A stretch of 64,000 bases of DNA from Pseudomonas sp. CC120222-01a (GTDB taxonomy: Bacteria > Pseudomonadota > Gammaproteobacteria > Pseudomonadales > Pseudomonadaceae). The translations under genes and the position numbers were made by a program. How positions within the stretch are numbered: the stretch's first letter is position 1; every line of letters begins with the position of its first letter. Under the pieces are notes generated by a model that was not told where the DNA came from, ran no database searches, and saw only the letters and a program-made list of their open reading frames with translations. Positions 17,926-27,069 of the stretch are shown here, piece after piece. The stretch spans positions 62,001 through 126,000 of the forward strand of contig NZ_QEQQ01000003.1 in the NCBI RefSeq assembly GCF_003097235.1, written 5' to 3'.

Positions 17926-18996
17926 ATGGTCGCCATAAACGATATTGCTGTACAACAGATTCCCACGTTTCCCTTGAATCGTTGGTATGTTGCCGGGTTT
18001 TCTTGGGAATTAAAGAATAAACCGTTGGCGCGCGTATTGCTGGGACACAGCGTTGTACTCTTTCGCTTGGACAACGGTCACGTTTCTGCATTGGAAGACC
18101 GGTGTTGCCATCGGTCGCTGCCGTTGTCGCATGGCACATTGGAAGCGCATGGATTACGCTGTGGCTATCATGGTCTCCTTTTTGATGGCAGTGGCGTGTG
18201 TGTCGAAATCCCGGGTCAGAACAAGATCCCTGAAAAGGCGCGAGTCAGTACATTTCATGTCCGCGAGGTAAATCAAATCATTTGGATGTGGTTCGGGGAG
18301 GAGAAGTGCGCTGAGCCCACGCACGAACCACCCGAATATGCTATTCATGATGATGATCGATATCTGTTCAGGGGGGATGTCGTTCACTATGATGCCCCGT
18401 ATCAACTTATTCACGACAACCTGCTTGATCTCAGTCATCTAGGATATGTGCATCTTCAAACGATTGGTGGAAATGCGCATATCCATATGAATGCGAAGAT
18501 GCAAGTGCATAGTGATGGAGAGGTAGTGCGGGTCGTTCGCCATCTGCCCGACTCTGATCCGCCGCCAACTTACGTAGCAGCGTATCCATTTACAGGCAAG
18601 GTTGATCGCTGGCAGGAAATTGAGTTTCATGTTTCTCATCTGTTGATCTGGACAGGTGCCGTCGCTGCAGGAACTGCCTCGCTCAGCGATCCTGATAGAG
18701 ATGGATTCCATATGCGCGGATTTCATGGAATTACTCCTGAAAGCGAGACTACCAGCCACTATTTTTGGACAATGGCTACAAATCCTGCCAGTAATGAAGA
18801 GCAAGTCCTCGCCAAAGTCATTGAGCAAACGGAATTGACGTTCGAGGAGGACAGAGTCGTCATCGAGGCGCAATATAAAAATCTGGTGAGGTTCGATTCT
18901 CCTGCAGGCGTTGATATTCACGTGGACGTGGGCGCCAACAGGGCCAGGCGGCTGGTTGAACTGCTTCGGCGAAACTCTTTGAGCAAAAGCAATTGA
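17926..18996 (+). CDS. second Rieske oxygenase alpha subunit (VanA/PobA-type)
   Basis: 356 residues from ATG 17926 (CTGGAG upstream). Rieske ligands Cys60-Cys-His62 and Cys79-x2-His82; mononuclear iron site DNLLDLSHLGYVH with His171 and His176. It belongs to the same broad family as the gene at 7695 but is clearly diverged, and no reductase gene adjoins it; the VanB-like protein at 8828 may serve both. Codon use is visibly more AT-rich than in its neighbours, suggesting separate acquisition. It would perform a second demethylation or hydroxylation. Confidence 0.83.
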   Translation: MVAINDIAVQQIPTFPLNRWYVAGFSWELKNKPLARVLLGHSVVLFRLDNGHVSALEDRCCHRSLPLSHGTLEAHGLRCGYHGLLFDGSGVCVEIPGQNKIPEKARVSTFHVREVNQIIWMWFGEEKCAEPTHEPPEYAIHDDDRYLFRGDVVHYDAPYQLIHDNLLDLSHLGYVHLQTIGGNAHIHMNAKMQVHSDGEVVRVVRHLPDSDPPPTYVAAYPFTGKVDRWQEIEFHVSHLLIWTGAVAAGTASLSDPDRDGFHMRGFHGITPESETTSHYFWTMATNPASNEEQVLAKVIEQTELTFEEDRVVIEAQYKNLVRFDSPAGVDIHVDVGANRARRLVELLRRNSLSKSN

Positions 18997-19093
18997 GCTA
19001 ATCGAAAGGGGTTGTCATTTGGGGGGCGTTTCAGCGCTCCGTTTACTTATTGTGAGTCGACGAGTAGCTGCAGCACTTCTAATTATTGAGAAT

Positions 19094-19117
19094 GCCACCG
19101 CCGTTTCGGGCGGTGGC
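19094..19117. terminator. bidirectional-looking terminator between convergent genes
   Basis: Nine-bp perfect stem GCCACCGCC (19094-19102) / GGCGGTGGC (19109-19117) with a 6-nt loop, located between the convergent Rieske gene (+) and aldehyde dehydrogenase gene (-). The T-run on either side is weak (ATTCTCAATAATT on the - strand). Confidence 0.6.
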
Positions 19118-19162
19118 TGAATGGTGCTGAGCTCCGTCAGAACAGCACCGGTCTTGCTCAGG

Positions 19163-20653
19163 TCACGAAGCGTTGATCCAGATGGTCTTCAGCTCCGTGT
19201 ACTGGTCATGGGCCCAGATGGACTTGTCGCGCCCACCAAAGCCAGACTCCTTGTAGCCACCGAACGGCGTGGTCACATCACCCTCACCGAAGCAGTTGAC
19301 CGTCACCACGCCCGCGCGGATTTCACGCGACAGGCGCAGCGCATTGCGCAGGCTGCCGGTGTAGGCCGAGGCAGCCAGGCCGTAGACGGTGTCGTTGGCC
19401 AGCTCAATCGCCTCATCGATGGTCTCGAAGCTGGTCACGCTCAGCACCGGGCCAAAGATTTCCTCGACGAACAGTTTGTTGTCGCGGCCAACGTTGTCGA
19501 CGATGGTCGGCTGCACGAACACGCCTTCTTCGGTTTCGCCGCCCTGAACGATGCTGAGTTTCTGCTCGGCAGCGTATACCAGGTACGACTTGACCTTTTC
19601 AAAGTGCGACTTGCTGACCATCGCGCCCAGGCGGTTGTCCGGGTCCAGCGGGTCGCCCAGTTTCCAGTCCTTCAGGTGCTTGGCGATCAGGCCCAGCAAC
19701 TCGTCCTTGACGTCCTTGTGCACGATCAGGCGCGAGGACGCCGAGCAGTTCTCGCCCATGTTCCAGAACGCACCGGCGGTGACGAACTGGGCCACTTCGT
19801 CCAGGTCTTCACAGTCGTTCATGACCACGGCCGGGTTCTTGCCACCCAGCTCCAGGACGATGCGCTTGAGGTTGGACTCGGCAGCGTATTTCAGGAACAG
19901 GCGGCCGGTGTCGGTGGAGCCGGTGAAGCTGACCATCGGGATGTCCATGTGGCGGCCGATGGCCTCACCCACTTCACGGCCACCGCCAGGCACCAGGTTG
20001 AACACACCGGCCGGGATGCCAGCCTCATGGGCCAGCTCGGCCACACGCAGGGCGCTGAGGGTGGTTTCCTTGGCCGGCTTGACCACGATCGAGCAACCGG
20101 CGGCCAGCGACGGGGCGATCTTCCAGGCCAGCATCAGCAGCGGGAAGTTCCATGGCAGCACCAGGCCGACCACGCCAATGGCTTCACGCACCACCATGGT
20201 CACGGCCGCGTTGCCGGTCGGAGCGGTGGCGTCGTAGATCTTGTCGATCAGCTCGGCGTGCCAGCGGATGGTGTGGATGGTTTCCGGCACGTCGACGGTC
20301 TGGCACTCGCTGACCGGCTTGCCGCTGTCCAGCGCTTCCAGCACCGCCAGCTCGTGGGCGTTGTCTTCGAGCAACTGGGCGAACTTCTGCAGCACGTGCT
20401 TGCGGTCGTTCGGCTGCATCTTCGACCAGGTGCCCTCTTCGAACACACGCTTGGCCGCAGCCACCGCAACGTTGACGTCGTTGACGTCGCAGGCGGCGAC
20501 CTCAGCCAACTGCTTGCCGGTGGCCGGGTTGGTGGTGACGAAGGTGCGGCCCGAAATGGCATCGCGGAATTCACCGTCGATGAACGCCTTCGTGCGCAGT
20601 TGCAGGTCGGCGGCGATGGCCGCGTATTGTTCCTTGCTCAGCAATTCAGCCAT
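19163..20653 (-). CDS. NAD(P)+-dependent aldehyde dehydrogenase (PuuC/KauB-like)
   Basis: 496 residues. Catalytic residues are evident: Asn169 (PWNFP), Lys192, Glu268 (LELGGK) and Cys303 (GENCSASSR). The C-terminal MTAPFGG-type block reads VTTPFGGYKESGFGGRDKS, as in PuuC and KauB gamma-aminobutyraldehyde dehydrogenases. The start has AAGGAGG 9 nt upstream and lies 13 nt after the DapA-like stop, so the two are co-transcribed. It would oxidise a semialdehyde to an acid at the end of an amine or imino-acid route. Unusually GC-rich third positions. Confidence 0.88.
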   Translation of the reverse strand: MAELLSKEQYAAIAADLQLRTKAFIDGEFRDAISGRTFVTTNPATGKQLAEVAACDVNDVNVAVAAAKRVFEEGTWSKMQPNDRKHVLQKFAQLLEDNAHELAVLEALDSGKPVSECQTVDVPETIHTIRWHAELIDKIYDATAPTGNAAVTMVVREAIGVVGLVLPWNFPLLMLAWKIAPSLAAGCSIVVKPAKETTLSALRVAELAHEAGIPAGVFNLVPGGGREVGEAIGRHMDIPMVSFTGSTDTGRLFLKYAAESNLKRIVLELGGKNPAVVMNDCEDLDEVAQFVTAGAFWNMGENCSASSRLIVHKDVKDELLGLIAKHLKDWKLGDPLDPDNRLGAMVSKSHFEKVKSYLVYAAEQKLSIVQGGETEEGVFVQPTIVDNVGRDNKLFVEEIFGPVLSVTSFETIDEAIELANDTVYGLAASAYTGSLRNALRLSREIRAGVVTVNCFGEGDVTTPFGGYKESGFGGRDKSIWAHDQYTELKTIWINAS

Positions 20654-20666
20654 TTTTCCAGCCTCC

Positions 20667-21560
20667 TTATTTGATCTGGGCGATGGTGGCCTTCAATTCG
20701 GTAACCACACGCTGCAGCTCTTGCTTCTCGGCAGCGTCCAGGTCGTACAGCGGCTTGCGCACGCCACCGGTGCTCAGGCCATTGAGGGCGACGCCATTCT
20801 TGATGGCCTGGACGAACTTGCCACCTTCGAGGAAGTCCATCAGCGGCATCATCGCGGCCATGATCTTGCGGCCCTTGTCAAAGTCCTTCTCGATCACGCA
20901 GGCCTCGTACAGGGCCACGTGCTCGCGCGGGATGAAGTTGGAGCCGGCGCAGACCCAGCTCTTGGCGCCCCAGGCGAAGAATTCCAGGGCCTGGTCGTCC
21001 CAGCCGCACGACAGCTGGATGTTCGGGCGCTTGATGGCCAGGCGGTGCAACTGGGCCATGTCACCGGAGCTTTCCTTGATGGCGACGATGTTCTTCACGT
21101 CGGCCACGGCGTCGAAGAACTCTTCGCCCATGCTCACGCTCATGCGGCCTGGGTAGTTGTAGAGCATGATCGGCAGGCCGGCAGCAGCGTCCACGGCTTT
21201 GACGTGCAGGGCGATTTCCTGCTGGGTCGGCAGCGCGTAAGGCGGGGTGCCGACCAGCAGCGCGTCAGCCTTGATTTCCTTGGCGTGCTGGGCGAAGGCC
21301 ACGGCGTCTTCGGTGCGAATGCCACCGGTGCCGACGATCAGTGGCAGGCGGCCATTGAGCACGTCCTTGGCCTGGGCGGCCAGTTCGATGCGCTCCTGGG
21401 TGGTGTGGGCGTAGTATTCGCCGGTGGAGCCGCCGATGATGACGCCGTGGATCTTCGACTCGACGAGGTATTCGAGCACTTCGGCGAACGCCGCCTTGTC
21501 GATCGAGCCGTTCTCGGCCAGAGGGGTAATTGCCGGGGTGTAGATGCCTTCGAACTTCAT
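20667..21560 (-). CDS. DapA-family lyase/synthase
   Basis: 297 residues, N-acetylneuraminate lyase/dihydrodipicolinate synthase superfamily. GGSTGEYY (43-50), LYNYPGR with Tyr134, and Schiff-base Lys162 in IVAIKESSGD are visible. ATG 21560 follows CGGAGCGG. A lysine-biosynthesis role is unlikely because the gene sits between an MFS carrier and an aldehyde dehydrogenase. In such settings members act as deaminases or aldolases, for example the hydroxyproline-pathway Pyr4H2C deaminase that feeds a semialdehyde dehydrogenase. Substrate not established. Confidence 0.85.
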   Translation of the reverse strand: MKFEGIYTPAITPLAENGSIDKAAFAEVLEYLVESKIHGVIIGGSTGEYYAHTTQERIELAAQAKDVLNGRLPLIVGTGGIRTEDAVAFAQHAKEIKADALLVGTPPYALPTQQEIALHVKAVDAAAGLPIMLYNYPGRMSVSMGEEFFDAVADVKNIVAIKESSGDMAQLHRLAIKRPNIQLSCGWDDQALEFFAWGAKSWVCAGSNFIPREHVALYEACVIEKDFDKGRKIMAAMMPLMDFLEGGKFVQAIKNGVALNGLSTGGVRKPLYDLDAAEKQELQRVVTELKATIAQIK

Positions 21561-21628
21561 GATGCCGCTCCGATTGTTATCACCACAAAACACTCAACGC
21601 CTGGCTTCACCGCCAGGCATCGATTCCA

Positions 21629-22957
21629 TTAGCCAAGCGATGCCGCCTGCTGAAGATTCAGCGAGCGTGTTTCCGGGGCCAGCATCCACGAGAGAAGCAG
21701 GCCAAAGAAGGTGATGCCGGCGGCCACGTACATTGTCTGCGTGATGCCGAGGGTGTTTAGCGAGATGGGTACGAGGTAGGTGCCGACGGCTGCGCCGATG
21801 CGCGAGATCGAGGTGCCAATGCCGACCGCAAAGGCACGGATTTCCGTCGGGAAGATTTCGTTCGGATAGACCAGGGTGAGCACTTGGGCGCCACCGATGA
21901 ACAGGGCGTAGATGGCGAAGAACAGCAAGACCCAGACGCCCGCGCTGTTGTTTGATGCCCCAAGGCACAGCAGCGCCAGGCCGGATACCGTGAAGCTGTA
22001 GAGCAGCAGGTTGCGACGACCGATCACGTTGATCAGCCGGGTCGCGATCATGCAACCTGCGACAAAGAACAGGGTGATCGCCACCGAGCCGATTGAGGCA
22101 CTGTCACCGCTCACGTTAAGGGCGGCCAGTACCTTCGGCGCAAAGGCGTACACGGCGAACAGCGGGATGATGCAGCAGGTCCAGAAGACGATGATGAACA
22201 GCATGCGCTTGGCGTAGCCGGAATAGATCAGGCTCCACACGTTGATCTTGTAGTTGGGGCTCTCTTCTGGAAGGTTGTCCAGAGAGAAGTCATTCCCGTA
22301 CACCCGCTTGATGACCTGCTCGGCTTCGGCATCACGGCCTTTGCTCATCAGCCATCGAGGGGACTCAGGGGTGCCGATACGCACGATGAACAATGCAAGA
22401 CCAATGGTGGCCGAGCTAGCTAACACCCAGCGCCAGGCGTCATCACCACCAGTGCGCAGCACCAGTTCACCAACGATGTAGGCTGCCGCAGCACCTGCGA
22501 ACCAGAGGATTGTCAGCATCGCCAAGCGTGGGCCGCGATATTTCTTGGGCATGAACTCCACAAGCAGCGAGGTGGCTACCGGGTACTCAATGCCTACTGC
22601 GATGCCGATGATCAGTCGTAGAACAAAAATCGCTTCAGCTGTATCAGCCCAGAACTGAGCGACAGAGGCGAGAATAAAAAGGGTGGGGCCCACAAAGAAC
22701 AAGCGCTTGCGGCCAAGCCGATCAGTCAGCCAGCCGCCAAGGAACCCACCGAAAAAGATGCCAATCAAGGCTGATGCGGCGATCATGCCTTCCCAGAAGC
22801 TGTCCAGAGACAGCGATGACGTAATGTGCGCCAGAGCCACACCAATAATGCTAAGGACATAACCGTCCACGAAAGAGCCCCCACCTGAGCGGAGGGTGAG
22901 AAGTCTATGGAACTTACTAAGGGGTACATCTTCTACTGAAATATTAGGACTTGTCAT
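21629..22957 (-). CDS. MFS transporter (sugar/organic-acid porter type)
   Basis: 442 residues from ATG 22957 (GAGGAG upstream). Twelve helices are predicted. Motif A is GGWLTDRLGRKRLFF, and PESPRWLMSKGRDAEAEQV in the central loop is typical of the sugar-porter/SV2-like branch. It lies between the FAD oxidoreductase and the DapA-like gene and probably imports the amine or imino acid that they metabolise. Confidence 0.85.
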   Translation of the reverse strand: MTSPNISVEDVPLSKFHRLLTLRSGGGSFVDGYVLSIIGVALAHITSSLSLDSFWEGMIAASALIGIFFGGFLGGWLTDRLGRKRLFFVGPTLFILASVAQFWADTAEAIFVLRLIIGIAVGIEYPVATSLLVEFMPKKYRGPRLAMLTILWFAGAAAAYIVGELVLRTGGDDAWRWVLASSATIGLALFIVRIGTPESPRWLMSKGRDAEAEQVIKRVYGNDFSLDNLPEESPNYKINVWSLIYSGYAKRMLFIIVFWTCCIIPLFAVYAFAPKVLAALNVSGDSASIGSVAITLFFVAGCMIATRLINVIGRRNLLLYSFTVSGLALLCLGASNNSAGVWVLLFFAIYALFIGGAQVLTLVYPNEIFPTEIRAFAVGIGTSISRIGAAVGTYLVPISLNTLGITQTMYVAAGITFFGLLLSWMLAPETRSLNLQQAASLG

Positions 22958-23101
22958 TTTTGTCTCCTCATATAGGATTTTTGAATTTTGGCAGCGCGAC
23001 ACCGCGTGGTAGCAAATGGGGTCGGGAACCATCTCAAAAATTCAGTGAGCGATGGTCTAATTATTTTTGTTCTGTAACTTATCCTGTCCTTAGGTCATAG
23101 C

Positions 23102-24421
23102 TTAAGCTTCAATGCCAGCTTTATATTGCCCCCACTTGAGGTTGAGATTAACGCCCATGGAGAGCAGTGGTTGAGGTGGGTTTGCACAAGGGCCTGGTGA
23201 TTTCAACAAAAAGTCGATGAGTTCGTTTTCCTGGCCTGCCAGCCAATCGGCCATCAGTTTTCCAGTGGCGGTTCCGCGTGTTACACCGAGACCATTGCAG
23301 CACAATACACCATACACGTTTGATGCCAACTTTCCGAAGTAGCCTTCATGATTGCGGGATAGCGCAAGCGCACCGCCCCAGGTGTATTCAAAATTCATAT
23401 TGGGAAGCATTGGGAATCGACGCTCGAACGATTCACGGTGCTGTTTTACGAACCGTGCGGCATATTTGTTGTTGCTTTTTCCATCAGGATTGAAACTGAA
23501 GCTATTGCGAATCAACAGACGGTTGTCCGGTGTACGTCTAACGGTGGTACCGAACGGATCGGCAGGAATCGTGCCCCAAAATGGCTTGCCGCCTAAGGCG
23601 TTTTGCTCATCTTCGCTCATTGGGCGGGTGAGGCTACCATAGGTGAAAACGGGCAACATCCGACCCTTCAAGAAGCCGAAATGCATGCCAAAGGCGTTGT
23701 TGCTGAGCACTAGGCTGTTCGCGGTGATCGAGCCATTCCGGTGGCTAAGGACAACCTTGTCTCCGTATTCGACATCCGTAATAGGCGTGTTTTCGTATAG
23801 GGTGACGTTGGCAGGAAGTGAGTCTGCCAGGCCCTTGACCAAGGCAGACGGCTGGATCAAAGAGGTGCCTGGTGTAAACAGCGCCTTGCGGTAGAAACGA
23901 GTGCCGATGTGTTCGGGGAGTTCGTCTGCGTCAATGACAGCGTAAGGTTGCCCGAGCTTGTCCAGACCATTTCGATACGCATCCAGAACGGCAATGCCCC
24001 GGGGTTCGACGGCTGCCTGGTACTTGCCGCAATGCTTCATCTGGCAGTCGATGTTGAATTGGTCGACCAACTCCTTGAGCGAGTTTTGGCCGAACAGGTT
24101 GAGTTTCATGGTGGTTTTGGCGATACCTATATCGCCGATATAATCGTCTGCACCAATATCGTGCGGCAGATCGATGGCGAATCCGGCATTTCGCCCTGAG
24201 GAGCCCAAGCCAACTTCTTGGGCTTCAATAAGGGCGATGTGATCGTTAGGGAAGTTCAAGGCCAGTTGCCGAGCAACTGCGACGCCCGTAAAACCGGCAC
24301 CGACGATAGCCCACCGGGCGCTAGTGTTTCCCAAGTGGGGCGGCTGGACTTTTCGTCCTTTGCTCAAGTGATACCATCCGCAGGTAGCGTCATCAGCCGG
24401 CAAGGAAGTGATTTTTGTCAT
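23102..24421 (-). CDS. FAD-dependent amine/D-amino-acid oxidoreductase (DAO family)
   Basis: 439 residues from ATG 24421 (CAGGAC upstream; a longer frame to 24493 lacks support). The dinucleotide motif WAIVGAGFTGVAVARQLA lies near residue 40, followed by GLGSSGRNAGFAID, as in gamma-glutamylputrescine oxidase PuuB and related DadA/DAO proteins. The C-terminal segment YTWGGALALSRNHEGYFGKL completes the fold. It would oxidise a C-N bond to an imine using FAD. Its neighbours suggest the product is passed to the DapA-like and aldehyde dehydrogenase enzymes. Confidence 0.85.
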   Translation of the reverse strand: MTKITSLPADDATCGWYHLSKGRKVQPPHLGNTSARWAIVGAGFTGVAVARQLALNFPNDHIALIEAQEVGLGSSGRNAGFAIDLPHDIGADDYIGDIGIAKTTMKLNLFGQNSLKELVDQFNIDCQMKHCGKYQAAVEPRGIAVLDAYRNGLDKLGQPYAVIDADELPEHIGTRFYRKALFTPGTSLIQPSALVKGLADSLPANVTLYENTPITDVEYGDKVVLSHRNGSITANSLVLSNNAFGMHFGFLKGRMLPVFTYGSLTRPMSEDEQNALGGKPFWGTIPADPFGTTVRRTPDNRLLIRNSFSFNPDGKSNNKYAARFVKQHRESFERRFPMLPNMNFEYTWGGALALSRNHEGYFGKLASNVYGVLCCNGLGVTRGTATGKLMADWLAGQENELIDFLLKSPGPCANPPQPLLSMGVNLNLKWGQYKAGIEA

Positions 24422-24485
24422 TTGTTGTGGTGTCCTGAGATGGTGTGCGTAAACGGATATACAGCGAAATGTCAGCAGTCTGAAA

Positions 24486-25193
24486 TCAACCAAGGCTTAC
24501 AGCTGAAGTTCTTCTTATCCTGATGGTCGCGTTGTAGCCCGTTCGGCGTGCCACTTTCATCCATCTCTGAACTAAATGGCTAACTCGCTTTGGGTTGTGT
24601 TCTTCGATAGCGTCCACTATCTGATCATGCAACATGCAGGTGATTCGCCTCATTCGCTGGGAATCATCCGGCGTCGAACGCAGATGCCAGGTTTTTTCCA
24701 GGCGAGCGTGATCAATCAGTAATCGTCGCAGGCTTGGAAGCAGAAAGCTGTTATTCGCTATTTTGCCCATTTCGATGTAAAGCGAATTGACCAGATACAG
24801 AAGCTCATCCGGATCGCCTTGCAGGTTTTCGCGGTAGCGGCTCTGTATTTCACGCAAGACGTTTACAGCTTCACGTGTAGCGTTTTTAGCGGCGAGTTGC
24901 ATGGTGGCGTCGTACACCATCGGCGCCGCATGGAAGAAACTGCGGGCGGCGTCGTGGCACAGATGGGTGACTCGAGGAGCCCGGTTGGCCTCCAGTACGA
25001 TGTATCCCTCTGCTGCGATCTTACGCAGAGCTTCGCGAATAGGCGGACGTGACAGGCCGTACTCTTTCACCAGTTTGAGTTCATCGAGCGCTGCGCCAGG
25101 TGCCAGATTCATGCTCAGCACGCGACGGCACAGTTCGTCGATGAAATAGGCCTTGCGATCATCGTGTGCAACCTCGCGAGCTTCAGATTTCAT
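24486..25193 (-). CDS. GntR-family regulator (FadR/FCD subfamily)
   Basis: 235 residues from ATG 25193 (AGAGG upstream). The winged-helix domain occupies about residues 15-80 (LVKEYGLSRPPIREALRKIAAEGYIVLE). The all-alpha FCD ligand domain follows and holds the usual scattered His residues (HDQIVDAIEEHNPKRV). Its start overlaps the GlxA-type gene by 11 nt. Likely a metabolite-responsive repressor of the oxidoreductase-MFS-DapA-ALDH genes just downstream. Confidence 0.86.
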   Translation of the reverse strand: MKSEAREVAHDDRKAYFIDELCRRVLSMNLAPGAALDELKLVKEYGLSRPPIREALRKIAAEGYIVLEANRAPRVTHLCHDAARSFFHAAPMVYDATMQLAAKNATREAVNVLREIQSRYRENLQGDPDELLYLVNSLYIEMGKIANNSFLLPSLRRLLIDHARLEKTWHLRSTPDDSQRMRRITCMLHDQIVDAIEEHNPKRVSHLVQRWMKVARRTGYNATIRIRRTSAVSLG

Positions 25194-26196
25194 AGCGAAC
25201 CTCTTTCGAGGGCGGGTGCCCGAAGAACGCGCTGTATGACCTGCTGAAATGCGTGCAAGAGACGAAGCCACAAGCAATGGAGACGTCGAAGATCGAGGCG
25301 TTCGAGTTTTGTATCAGCCGGCGTGCTTCGGTGATTCTGAGCTGGAAATAGTATTTCTGAGGCGTAGTGTTCAACTGATCCTTGAACAGCCTTTGAATCT
25401 GCCGAATTGAAAGACCTACGACCTGGGCCAGTTGCTCCGGGCAAAGCGGCTCTTCAAGGTTGGCCTCCATCAGCGCAATAACTTCCCGCAGCGCCTTGCT
25501 CACCTTGGGCTGCTGCGGCTTTTGGAAACTGCGATGCTTGCTCTGGTCAGAATCCAAGGTGTCCAACACTGCATCTGCAAGCTGTGGGCTTGCGCCATGG
25601 CTCAGCCAGCGAATCATCATGTCAAAGGCGCCGTTCGGCGTAGCCGATGTCATCCGATTCCTATCGAATACCAATGGATCGTGGGAAACGTTGGCATAGG
25701 GAGCACGTTCGGCTAATGCAGTGCGTTGCTCAGCGTGGATGGCGCAGCGATAACCGTCGAGCAGACCGGCAGCACCCAGGTACCAGGCGCCGTTCCACAG
25801 TCCGCCTAAAGCTATTGGGAGTTTGGCAATTTTCTTGAGAAGTCCCGATAACCAATTCGGTACCGTCCTGGCCGCTCGCAACCCGCCGCAGATCACCATG
25901 AGATCGAGGTCGGACAGGCGGATGTCGGTCAGCGGAGTGTCAGGCCTGATGGGGATGCCCAGATCGCTCATCACCTCGGCGTGGTTATAGCTGAAGGTGT
26001 GAACCCTAACGGCGCCTGGCGAGATCAGGTTCGCAGTGACAAGTACATCCAGTGCTTGGGTAAAGCACGGTAACGAGAAGTTTTCCAGCAGTAGGAAGCC
26101 GACTCTGGACGTTTTGCGCTCGGTGCGCTCTTGGGTGATGAAACCCAAATTGCGGTCAGCGAACGTGCGGCTAAATTCTCTTGTAATTGTATTCAT
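25183..26196 (-). CDS. GlxA/GbdR-type AraC regulator
   Basis: 337 residues. An N-terminal DJ-1/PfpI-like domain (about 30-190; GGLWNGAWYLGAAGLLDGYR is the diagnostic block) precedes a C-terminal AraC double HTH (about 235-335; QLAQVVGLSIRQIQRLFKDQLNTTPQKYY, then IACGFVSCTHFSRSYSAFFG). This architecture is shared by GbdR, CdhR, SouR and ArgR-type activators of betaine, carnitine, sarcosine and arginine catabolism in pseudomonads. It is co-transcribed with the GntR gene. Confidence 0.88.
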   Translation of the reverse strand: MNTITREFSRTFADRNLGFITQERTERKTSRVGFLLLENFSLPCFTQALDVLVTANLISPGAVRVHTFSYNHAEVMSDLGIPIRPDTPLTDIRLSDLDLMVICGGLRAARTVPNWLSGLLKKIAKLPIALGGLWNGAWYLGAAGLLDGYRCAIHAEQRTALAERAPYANVSHDPLVFDRNRMTSATPNGAFDMMIRWLSHGASPQLADAVLDTLDSDQSKHRSFQKPQQPKVSKALREVIALMEANLEEPLCPEQLAQVVGLSIRQIQRLFKDQLNTTPQKYYFQLRITEARRLIQNSNASIFDVSIACGFVSCTHFSRSYSAFFGHPPSKEVRYEI

Positions 26197-26421
26197 TGGG
26201 GCACCCAGCAGCCCAAGCCCAATGCTTGACTAACTAATTGAATAACTGCGCTTTATTGATGAAAGCGTTTGAATCATCAGGTTGAGCGCTAGAATATGAC
26301 CGGCTTATGACCCCGGTCCAACGACATTTCTGAGCTTTTTTGGATAACGTCGGGTTATCGGTAGCCGTCAACGTCGATTCGCGGGTACTTGGCCGGATCA
26401 TGCCGTTAGGTTGTGCCAGCT

Positions 26422-27069
26422 TTAGCACGCCTCAGGGAAGGATAACCCCTCATTCATGTCCTGTGGCCCAGCGTCTTGAATGCTCTGCAGGGCATCGTTA
26501 CACGCCTGGAAATAGTGCACAATCATCGCGTTCATCATGCATGTAGTACTGTGGGAATCGCCACTCGTCATCCTTCGCTCATCGAAGTGCCAGGCACAAT
26601 GACGCTTGCGTTTCTCAAGTGTTGGTTCGATAGCAAACCGACCATCTCCAGTAATTAGACATTCATAACCAGCTGTAAGGCCTGCTGCCGCCAGGTGATA
26701 TGCCCCGTTCCAAACTCCACCCATGAGCCTGCCTGACTTATCAGCATCAATGAGTTGTAGCGAGAGTTCGGAATGAGTTGTCAATTTGGCTGCTGAGCCG
26801 CCGATCAGAATGGTCACGTGAAACTCACTCAGTTGCACGTCCGTAAGCGCTAAATTCGGTACTATCTTAATTCCCAGGCTGCTTGCCAGGGGCGAGTGAA
26901 TGCCAATAGTGGAAACAGAAATTTTCTCGCTGCCAATATTTCGCTTGGCTGAAGAGATGGCTTCAAGTATCGAGCTTAAAGAGGCGAAATCAAATCCATC
27001 AAGCACCACCACTGCAATATTTAATGATGGAGGAGGGTGTCGAGTGAGATTTTCAAGGGAGTTATTCAT
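26422..27069 (-). pseudogene. truncated GlxA-type regulator (DJ-1/PfpI domain only)
   Basis: 215 residues corresponding to the N-terminal ligand domain of GlxA-type regulators: GVWNGAYHLAAAGLTAGYECLI and DERRMTSGDSHSTTCMM match blocks of the intact gene at 25183-26196. The protein stops where the linker to the DNA-binding domain would begin, and no HTH remnant was seen in the 220 bp downstream. Either a decayed paralogue or a free ligand-binding domain that could interfere with a partner regulator. Confidence 0.65.

Noticed and set aside
19121-20674. 517-codon open frame on the + strand
   Set aside because: It is antisense to a clear aldehyde dehydrogenase with all catalytic residues; the translation is His/Arg/Gly-rich low-complexity text typical of GC-rich shadow frames.
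20667-21560. dapA (lysine biosynthesis)
   Set aside because: Neighbours are transport and amine oxidation genes; paralogues of this family in such settings are catabolic.
20241-21632. 463-codon open frame on the + strand
   Set aside because: Antisense to the DapA-like gene and the start of the aldehyde dehydrogenase gene; no recognisable motifs.
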